DNA from: Ovoidimarina sp050299695
Lineage (GTDB): Bacteria > Pseudomonadota > Alphaproteobacteria > Rhodobacterales > Rhodobacteraceae
Direction of reading: 5' to 3'
DNA length: 25,041 nucleotides
NCBI GenBank assembly: GCA_050299695.1
Contig: JBNKWI010000048.1
Span: 1-25,041 of the forward strand
This document shows, piece after piece, positions 1 to 5,316 of this stretch (the stretch's first letter is position 1; every line of letters starts with the position of its first letter). Below the pieces are notes generated by a model. It made no database searches, had not been told where the DNA came from, and was given only the letters and a program-made list of their open reading frames with translations. Position numbers and translations under genes: made by a program.

Positions 1-636
1 CTCGGCCTCCATCAGCTTGTTGCGGCCCACCTCGCCCGAGGCGAATTGCTGGCGGACCTTGGCCTTTTCGTCGTTCGGGATCCCGGACGGCATCGGCCCG
101 GCGGGGACGAAGATGCCCGGCAGGTGGCCGAAGGTCGCCGCGGCGATGACGAGGCCCGGGACGATCTTGTCGCAGATGCCGAGATAGAGCGCCGCGTCGA
201 ATGTGTTGTGCGAGAGCGCCACGCCGGTCGCGAGCGCGATCACGTCGCGGGAAAACAGCGAGAGCTCCATCCCGGGCTGGCCCTGGGTGACCCCGTCGCA
301 CATCGCCGGCACGCCGCCCGCCACCTGGGCGGTGCCGCCGGCGGCGCGGGCCGCGGCGCGGATCCGGGCGGGGTAGGTCTCGTAGGGCTGGTGCGCCGAG
401 AGCATGTCGTTATAGGCGGTGACGATCCCGATATTGACGGCGCGGCCTTCGGCGAGCGAAGCCTTGTCGGCGCCCATCGCGGCATAGGCGTGGGCCTGGT
501 TGCCGCAGGAGAGATGCGCCCGGCGCGGCCCCTCGTCGGCGGCACGGGCCACCCGGTCGAGATAGGCGCCGCGGCTGGCGCGGCTGCGCTCGGCGATCCG
601 CTCGGTGACCTTCATCAATACGGCATGAGCTGGCAT
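1..636 (-). CDS. edd: 6-phosphogluconate dehydratase (Entner-Doudoroff), N-terminal part
   Basis: Edd dehydrates 6-phosphogluconate to 2-keto-3-deoxy-6-phosphogluconate, the first committed step of the Entner-Doudoroff pathway, and is a cytoplasmic Fe-S enzyme of the IlvD/Edd family. Reading the minus strand from the ATG at 634-636 gives 212 codons running off the left edge, so the C-terminal two thirds are missing. Visible family hallmarks are the SCGN-QAH-Y segment (about residues 40-50), the VNIGIVTAYNDMLSAHQPYE segment (about 65-85), the MCDGVTQGQPGMELS segment with a cluster-ligand-type Cys (about 115-130), and LSHNTFDAALYLGICDKIVPG (about 140-160). A GGGAGGA Shine-Dalgarno lies about 7 bases before the chosen ATG. 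A LacI-type palindrome sits about 50 bases upstream, suggesting sugar-acid control. IlvD (dihydroxy-acid dehydratase) is a relative, but the N-terminal signature is Edd-like. Confidence 0.93.
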   Translation of the reverse strand, partial: MPAHAVLMKVTERIAERSRASRGAYLDRVARAADEGPRRAHLSCGNQAHAYAAMGADKASLAEGRAVNIGIVTAYNDMLSAHQPYETYPARIRAAARAAGGTAQVAGGVPAMCDGVTQGQPGMELSLFSRDVIALATGVALSHNTFDAALYLGICDKIVPGLVIAAATFGHLPGIFVPAGPMPSGIPNDEKAKVRQQFASGEVGRNKLMEAE

Positions 637-655
637 GTCGGATCCTCCCCGGGAC

Positions 656-698
656 GAGGCTAGCACAATTTTGGCGATTGTACTCTGTTAGCGCTAAC
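656..698 (-). promoter_or_regulatory. LacI/GalR-type operator and promoter region of edd
   Basis: Positions 687-698 form a perfect 12-base palindrome, GTTAGCGCTAAC, with the central CG dinucleotide typical of LacI/GalR-family operators. It lies about 50 bases upstream of the edd ATG. A second weaker dyad (ACAAT, 7 bases, ATTGT) occupies 665-681, and a minus-strand GCTAGCCT at 657-664 is a possible -10, 20 to 27 bases before the ATG. The regulator is not in the window. The operator could also act on the divergent small gene at 835. Confidence 0.6.
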
Positions 699-720
699 GG
701 TTCCAGTTCGATTTCACCGA

Positions 721-740
721 TGCTGCATTGCAGCACGTGC
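721..740. promoter_or_regulatory. Overlapping palindromes upstream of the 51-residue protein gene
   Basis: Positions 721-735 read TGCTGCA, T, TGCAGCA: a perfect dyad with 7-base arms and a one-base centre. It overlaps a second perfect palindrome, GCACGTGC, at 733-740. The pair lies about 100 bases before the start at 835 and on the far side of the LacI-type operator, which fits an operator for a divergently arranged small gene. No regulator can be assigned. Confidence 0.4.
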
Positions 741-834
741 ATATCGGGGCTGCAGGAATGGCGGTGGTGGAGCGCAGGCGGCCTGCCTAGCTTTCGTAGC
801 AAGGAGGAACCGCAAGTTCCTGAAGGAAAAGACC

Positions 835-990
835 ATGAGCAGAGACTTCGACATCACCAATCTCGACCACGCCGCCATCGAGCGCGAGGCGCGGCGGCTG
901 CGCGCGCAGGCGCTCGCGTCCGGCCTGCGGTCGGTGCGGGCCTGGACCGTGGCCGCGCTGCAGCGGCGGCCGGCCGCGCAGACCGTCTGA
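835..990 (+). CDS. Small basic protein, 51 residues, similar in style to the small Arg-rich proteins of Rhodobacteraceae
   Basis: The frame from ATG 835 to TGA 988-990 encodes 51 residues with an acidic N-terminus (MSRDFDITNLDHAAIE) followed by an amphipathic Arg/Ala-rich helix (REARRLRAQALASGLRSVR). An AAGGAAAA ribosome-binding site sits 5 to 12 bases upstream, and a short GGAAC-CGCAA-GTTCC hairpin lies just before it at 806-820. A strong intrinsic terminator follows at 1018-1051, so it looks like a self-contained monocistronic unit. The composition resembles small proteins of the DUF1127/RSP_7527 kind that Rhodobacteraceae express under stress, often with regulatory RNAs in the untranslated parts. 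That similarity is from general appearance only, and no function can be given. Confidence 0.7.
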   Translation: MSRDFDITNLDHAAIEREARRLRAQALASGLRSVRAWTVAALQRRPAAQTV

Positions 991-1017
991 CACCGCGCCC
1001 TCTACGGGCACAGGGCG

Positions 1018-1051
1018 AACCCCGGGCTGGCAGTCCGGGGTTTTGTCTTTT
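1018..1051 (+). terminator. Intrinsic terminator after the 51-residue protein gene
   Basis: An 8-base perfect stem (AACCCCGG at 1018-1025 with CCGGGGTT at 1035-1042) closes a 9-base loop and is followed by a T-rich tract through 1051. It separates the small gene from the methyltransferase gene at 1098. Confidence 0.85.
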
Positions 1052-1097
1052 CTCCCGGCCGCTTCCGCTTTCCCGCGAGATCGGCTAACCGGGCGCC

Positions 1098-2297
1098 ATG
1101 TCCGACAGCGCCCGTCCCGTGATCCGCCTCCTGCCCAAGACCGACCCGCGGCCGATTCGCCGGGGCGCGCCCTGGGCCTATGCCAACCAGTTGGTGCTCG
1201 ACCGCCGCGCGAAGGCGCTGGCGCCGGGCAGCATCGCGGTGCTGGAGGATGCCGAGCGGCGTCCGCTGGCGACGGTGGCGGTCAATCCGGGCTCGAAGAT
1301 CATGGCGCGGGTGCTCGACCCGGACCCGGCGGCGGAGATCGACGAGGCCTGGTTCCGGGCCCGCCTGACCCGGGCGCTGTCGCTGCGTGACAGGCTTTTC
1401 GACGCGCCGTTCTACCGGCTGGTCCATGCCGAGGGCGACGGGCTTCCGGGCGTGGTGATCGACCGGTTCGGCGGTGCCGCGGTGATCCAGCCCAACGCCG
1501 CATGGGCCGAGGTGCGGTTCGATGCTTTGGTGGCGGCGCTGGTGGCGGTGACCGGGGTGACCACCGTTGTGAAGAACGCCTCGGGCCGGACGCGGGCGCT
1601 CGAAGGGCTCGACGATACGGGCGGCGGGGTCCTCGGCGCGCTGGACGGGCCGCTGCCGGTGCCGATGAACGGCGCGACCTACATGGCCGATCTGACCGGC
1701 GGGCAGAAGACCGGGTTGTTCTACGACCAGCGGCCGAACCATGCGCTTGCCGCGCGGCTGGCGGCGGGCGGGACGGTGCTCGACATGTTCAGCCATGTGG
1801 GCGGCTTCGCGCTCGCGGCGCTGGCGGCGGGCGCCACCGGGGCGCTGGCGGTGGACGGTTCGCGCGATGCGCTGGCGCTGGCCGAGGCCGGGGCGGCGGC
1901 CGCCGGGCTCTCGGACCGGTTCGCGACGCGGCAGGGCGATGCTTTCGACGTGCTGGCGGCGCTCGCCGAGGAGGGCGCGCGGTTCGACACGGTGGTCTGC
2001 GATCCGCCCGCCTTCGCGCCGTCGAAACCGGCGCTCGAGGCGGGGCTTCGCGCCTATGAGCGCGTGGCGCGGCTCGCGGCGCCGCTGGTGGCGCCGGGCG
2101 GCTTCCTGGTGCTGTGCTCCTGCTCCCACGCCGCCGATCTCGCGGCCTTCCGCACCGCCTCGCTCCGGGGCGTCGGCCGGGCCGGGCGCAGCGCCCAGAT
2201 CCTCGCGACGGGCGGGGCAGGGCCCGACCATCCGCAACACCCGCAGCTTGCCGAGAGCGGCTATCTGAAGGCGCTGTTCCTCCGGCTCGACGGATGA
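1098..2297 (+). CDS. rlmI: Class I SAM-dependent 23S rRNA methyltransferase with PUA domain (RlmI-type)
   Basis: The 399-residue product has an N-terminal PUA RNA-binding domain (about residues 8-75) with the typical RRGAPWAYANQL opening, a linker domain (about 85-190), and a C-terminal Rossmann methyltransferase. Motif I is VLDMFSHVGGFAL at 227-239. Motif IV is CDPPAFAPSK at 301-310. A Cys-rich CSCSH stretch at 340-344 matches the catalytic-cysteine region of RlmI-type m5C methyltransferases. E. coli RlmI methylates C1962 of 23S rRNA, and the same role is likely here, although the exact base cannot be read from sequence. RlmK/L-type guanine methyltransferases share the fold but usually lack this Cys pair. 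The stop overlaps the start of the downstream PIN gene (ATGA), implying translational coupling. Start ATG 1098 follows a short gap after the terminator; no strong Shine-Dalgarno is seen. Confidence 0.88.
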   Translation: MSDSARPVIRLLPKTDPRPIRRGAPWAYANQLVLDRRAKALAPGSIAVLEDAERRPLATVAVNPGSKIMARVLDPDPAAEIDEAWFRARLTRALSLRDRLFDAPFYRLVHAEGDGLPGVVIDRFGGAAVIQPNAAWAEVRFDALVAALVAVTGVTTVVKNASGRTRALEGLDDTGGGVLGALDGPLPVPMNGATYMADLTGGQKTGLFYDQRPNHALAARLAAGGTVLDMFSHVGGFALAALAAGATGALAVDGSRDALALAEAGAAAAGLSDRFATRQGDAFDVLAALAEEGARFDTVVCDPPAFAPSKPALEAGLRAYERVARLAAPLVAPGGFLVLCSCSHAADLAAFRTASLRGVGRAGRSAQILATGGAGPDHPQHPQLAESGYLKALFLRLDG

Positions 2298-2830
2298 AGG
2301 TGCTGATCGACGCCTGCGTGCTTTACCCGACGGTATTGCGCGAGGTGGTGATCGGCGTCGCGGCGACGGGGTATTTCACGCCGCTCTGGTCGGCGCGGAT
2401 CCTCGAGGAATGGGCAAGGGCGGCGGCGCGGATCGGCCAGGAGGAGATCGCGCGGGGCGAGATCGCGGCGCTGCGGGCGGCCTGGCCCGGGGCGGAGGTG
2501 GAGGTCTCAGAGGCCACCATGGCGCGGCTCTGGCTGCCCGATCCCGACGACGTGCATGTGCTGGCGGCGGCGGTGGATGGCGGCGCCGACACGCTCCTGA
2601 CCCTGAACCTGAAGGATTTCCCGGCCCGGGTTCTGAGTGCCGAAAGCGTGCTTCGCCGCGACCCCGACGGGTTTCTCCTGGAGGCGCTGTCCGAGCGCCC
2701 CGAGGCTGTGCGGGACGTGGTGGCGTGCGTGCTGGCGAAGGCCCGCGCCGTCGGCATCGAGGGCGAGATCCGCCCGCTCCTGAAGCGCGCGCGCCTGCCG
2801 CGGTTCGCCAAGGCGGTGGCAGAGAGCTAG
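2294..2830 (+). CDS. PIN-domain protein (putative ribonuclease, RSP_2614-like)
   Basis: The 178-residue frame begins at ATG 2294, overlapping the last four bases of the methyltransferase gene. A PIN nuclease fold is indicated by the opening MKVLIDACVLYPT (Asp6), a conserved Glu at about 39 (ILEEWARA), the LPDPDDVHVLAAA segment at 81-93 with acidic residues, and the LLTLNLKDFP segment near 101-110 with Asp108. These acidic positions normally coordinate Mg2+ or Mn2+ in an RNase active site. Many PIN proteins are VapC-type toxins, but no antitoxin-sized gene lies next to it. Coupling to an rRNA methyltransferase suggests rRNA or tRNA metabolism, or an orphan toxin. I recall Rhodobacteraceae relatives under the label RSP_2614-family PIN protein. 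The exact role is unknown. Confidence 0.85.
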   Translation: MKVLIDACVLYPTVLREVVIGVAATGYFTPLWSARILEEWARAAARIGQEEIARGEIAALRAAWPGAEVEVSEATMARLWLPDPDDVHVLAAAVDGGADTLLTLNLKDFPARVLSAESVLRRDPDGFLLEALSERPEAVRDVVACVLAKARAVGIEGEIRPLLKRARLPRFAKAVAES

Positions 2831-2899
2831 GTCGGTATTCGTTCCGGGCTGAAACGTTTGCTGACCACTGACGTCGCTTCCCGATACACTGATGCGCAA

Positions 2900-3039
2900 G
2901 CCGGGCGAGCGCCTGCCCGTGGGTTGGCGCTCCTACGGCTGAGCGGCGCACTTTTTGGTGCCAAGAACCTCCGACCTTGAAGGTCTGCGCAAATGTCTCC
3001 AAAGCGCCAGCCCGTGGGGCGGGCAGGCGCTCGCCCGGC
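2900..3039. repeat. Long inverted repeat in the intergenic region between the PIN gene and ppx
   Basis: A 20-base arm at 2900-2919 is the exact reverse complement of 3020-3039. The homology continues imperfectly inward (GTTGGCGCT near 2923-2931 against AGCGCCAGCCC near 3003-3013, with a small insertion in the right arm). The arms enclose about 100 bases with no gene. The gap between the two convergent genes is 263 bases, so this dyad accounts for most of it. It may be a small palindromic mobile repeat or a bidirectional terminator-like structure. The lack of a T tract argues against a classic terminator. Confidence 0.6.
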
Positions 3040-3093
3040 GGCTTCGCCGCTATTCGGGCGAAGGGCAGGGGGTCGTCGGGACTTGGGGAGCGA

Positions 3094-4674
3094 CTAGCCC
3101 TTCGGCCGGATCACCTGGGTCTCGGCGCCGAGCGCGGCGGCGAGGGCGGCAAAGCGGGCTTCGGTGACTTCGCCGAACAGGCCCTCGGCGCCGGCGGCGA
3201 GGTGCATTTCGAGGCGCTTCTTCTTCGGGAACCAGTCGAGATGGCCCATCAGGTCTTCGGACTGCACCGAGAGCATCGCGCCGAAGCGCATCGCCTTGCC
3301 GACGATCTCGGCCTCGCGCTGCTCTTCCGGGGAGAGCAGCGCGAAGAGCGGTTCGAAGGGCGAGCCGGTGCGGGAATTCTTGTAGCGGTGCAGGAGGCAG
3401 AGCCCGAGGAATACCCGCTCGCGGTGGTCGAGTCCGCCCAGATTGGCGCGGGTCGCGTTGTCGAAGCAGACCTCGTGGCGATAGTCGGGATGCGCCCGCC
3501 AGCTCACGTCGTGGAGAAGGCAGGCGGCCTTGATGATGCGCTTGCGCTCTTCCGGCGTGGACCGGAACAGCGGCAGGATGAAATCGTAGAGCCTCCGGCC
3601 GAAGCCGGGCATCCGCGCGTCCTTGGCCTCGGCGAAGCGGCAGGCCTCGATCAGCGGATCGCGGTCGCGCAGGCGCTGGGGCATCTGTTCGTAGAGCAGG
3701 CCCTCGCGGATGCCGTAGCTCGAGACCGCGATGTCATGCGGCTTGAAGGTCGCGATCAGCGCGCGCAGCACCTCGGCGGCGATCGGGATCAGGGCCATCC
3801 GCGCCTGGCCCAGGCCGCAGCGCAGCCGCAGCTCCTCGAGATCGGAATTGGCGATGTAGTCGATGGTGGCGACCAGCGATTTCCGCGACATCCGGTATTC
3901 GTGGAGCACCGCGAGCGGGTAGTTGCGCCGCTCCATGTCGATCCGCGCGATGGCCCGCCAGGAGCCGCCGACGAGGAACAGCCGGTCGCGCTGCGCTCCG
4001 AAAGTGGCATGAAGTTCGGTGACCACCTCCATGATATGCTTGCGCAAAGCGCGCTTGCCGCCCTTGATGGCCTTGAGCCGGAACGGGCCGAGCTGCGAGG
4101 TGAGGCGGCGGCCGACCTTGCCGTCGCGCAACTCGGCCAGCTCCATCGAGGAGCCGCCGATGTCGCAGACGAGGCCGTAGGCGCCGGGCCAGCCGAGGAG
4201 CACCCCCTGGGCCGAGAGCCGCGCCTCCTCCTCGCCGTCGATCACGAAGAGTCGGAGCCCGGTCGCGGCCTCGATCTCGCGGCGGAATTCGGGCCCGTCC
4301 TCGGCCTCGCGCATCGCGGCGGTGGCGACGGCGGTCAAGGGCGTGATGCCCATGCTCTCGGCGAGGATCTGGAACCGCCGGATCGCCGAGAGCGCCCGGA
4401 CCTTGCCCTCGGGCGAGAGCCGGCCGGTCTCGACCATGCCGTCGCCGAGCCCGGCCATGACCTTTTCGTTGTAGAAGAAGGCTGGGCTGCGCGCAGCGCC
4501 GTCGAACACCACAAGGCGGACCGAGTTCGAGCCCACATCGACCACGCCCACCCGCGACAGCGCCCGGGCCGAGGGATCGTCGAACAGGGGGCGGCCGAAC
4601 GGTCCCCACTCGTCGGCGGCTTGATCAGAAGATCCGTCCAAGTGGCTCACCCCCGCCGGTTGCGGGGGGACCAT
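3094..4674 (-). CDS. ppx: Exopolyphosphatase / Ppx-GppA family phosphatase
   Basis: Ppx releases orthophosphate from polyphosphate ends, and GppA-type relatives hydrolyse pppGpp. Both are cytoplasmic enzymes of the sugar-kinase/actin superfamily. From ATG 4674 the product is 526 residues. It shows the first phosphate-binding motif GVVDVGSNSVRLVVFDG (about 43-59), the EEARLSAQG stretch (149-157), the second motif VCDIGGSSMELAEL (169-182), and a C-terminal HD-like helical domain including AACLLHDVSWRAHPDYRHEV. This is the Ppx-plus-HD layout common in alphaproteobacteria. The start is uncertain: GTG 4650 (VSHLDG...) is an alternative, and neither has a convincing Shine-Dalgarno. The open frame extends further upstream without family-like sequence. 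It would normally follow ppk1 directly, but here an opposite-strand F-box-like gene separates the two. Confidence 0.92.
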   Translation of the reverse strand: MVPPQPAGVSHLDGSSDQAADEWGPFGRPLFDDPSARALSRVGVVDVGSNSVRLVVFDGAARSPAFFYNEKVMAGLGDGMVETGRLSPEGKVRALSAIRRFQILAESMGITPLTAVATAAMREAEDGPEFRREIEAATGLRLFVIDGEEEARLSAQGVLLGWPGAYGLVCDIGGSSMELAELRDGKVGRRLTSQLGPFRLKAIKGGKRALRKHIMEVVTELHATFGAQRDRLFLVGGSWRAIARIDMERRNYPLAVLHEYRMSRKSLVATIDYIANSDLEELRLRCGLGQARMALIPIAAEVLRALIATFKPHDIAVSSYGIREGLLYEQMPQRLRDRDPLIEACRFAEAKDARMPGFGRRLYDFILPLFRSTPEERKRIIKAACLLHDVSWRAHPDYRHEVCFDNATRANLGGLDHRERVFLGLCLLHRYKNSRTGSPFEPLFALLSPEEQREAEIVGKAMRFGAMLSVQSEDLMGHLDWFPKKKRLEMHLAAGAEGLFGEVTEARFAALAAALGAETQVIRPKG

Positions 4675-4773
4675 GGCGCGCGCGCCGGCGGAGGTCAAAG
4701 CAAAAATCGGCAGCGATGTCGCGACGATGGCCGGTCCCGGAGCGCGTGGCGGCGCCGCGCCGAGAGGAGGAGG

Positions 4774-4802
4774 GTGCCGGCACGGCGGATTCCTGCTATG
4801 AT
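4774..4802 (+). promoter_or_regulatory. Candidate sigma-70 promoter of the F-box-like gene
   Basis: A TATGAT hexamer at 4797-4802 is preceded by TGC, giving an extended -10. A weak -35 (GTGCCG, 4774-4779) lies 17 bases upstream. The predicted transcript would have a leader of about 30 bases before the ATG at 4841. This is the most consensus-like -10 noticed in the window. Confidence 0.5.
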
Positions 4803-4840
4803 TGCGCGGAGTTTGGTCCTTGCAACCGGGGAGGTGCTCC

Positions 4841-5302
4841 ATGGACATGCCGGATCCGCACAAAAACGGAAGCGATGACAACTGGAGCGGTTTCGCACCC
4901 GAGGTCCTGTCGAGAATCCTCGGATTCATAGACCCGCGGGAGAAAGGCAGCGTCAGGCTCGTGAGCCGGGAGTTCAACCAGGTCTCCCACGTCGCGCACA
5001 AGCTCGATGACGACCTCTGCGCGCTGGCGCTGAAGGTCGCCAACACCTCGACCGGAGAAATCCCCTACGGCCGCGGAAAGATGCATCCCGACCGGGTCGA
5101 GATCTTCAGGCTGATCGGACAGGATCCCGACCGGCGGGCGCGGTTCAACGATCTCCTGATCGCCGCGTTCATGCGGCAGAACGATATTCCGCGCGGCGAG
5201 ATGTGCAGGTGGCTCGACTCCAGACCCCTGCTGCGCGGGGGTCCCGCCACGGTGAACTCGGTCCAGCTCGCCGAGCAGCTTTCGCAGATGTACAACACCT
5301 GA
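4841..5302 (+). CDS. F-box-like domain protein of unknown function, inserted between ppk1 and ppx
   Basis: The 153-residue product starts at ATG 4841 behind a GGGGAGGT ribosome-binding site with about 6 bases of spacing. Residues 17-52 match the F-box pattern closely: a Pro-Glu-Val-Leu helix start (PEVLSRILGFID), the DPRE turn, then VRLVSREFNQVSH, equivalent to the LPxEILxxILxFLDPxDLxxxRLVCRxFN consensus. F-boxes bind Skp1 in eukaryotic SCF ubiquitin ligases. Bacteria lack SCF, and the known bacterial F-box proteins (VirF of Agrobacterium, the GALAs of Ralstonia, AnkB/LegU1 of Legionella) are host-delivered effectors. The remaining 100 residues are mostly helical, charged and unrecognised. 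No signal peptide or membrane segment is visible. Codons such as AGA, AGG, ATA and AAA, rare in neighbouring genes, and the opposite orientation inside the ppk1-ppx cluster suggest horizontal acquisition. Host delivery is only an inference. Confidence 0.75.
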   Translation: MDMPDPHKNGSDDNWSGFAPEVLSRILGFIDPREKGSVRLVSREFNQVSHVAHKLDDDLCALALKVANTSTGEIPYGRGKMHPDRVEIFRLIGQDPDRRARFNDLLIAAFMRQNDIPRGEMCRWLDSRPLLRGGPATVNSVQLAEQLSQMYNT

Positions 5303-5316
5303 CGCCGTTCGGCGCC

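Noticed and set aside
2294..2830. Complete VapBC toxin-antitoxin pair
   Set aside because: The PIN protein is present, but the gene before it is a 399-residue methyltransferase and no antitoxin-sized gene is adjacent.
2977..4878. A 633-codon plus-strand open frame opposite ppx
   Set aside because: It is antisense to a clear Ppx gene, has shadow composition (His, Arg, Gly, Ala-rich) and no ribosome-binding site or motif. High-GC DNA keeps such frames open.
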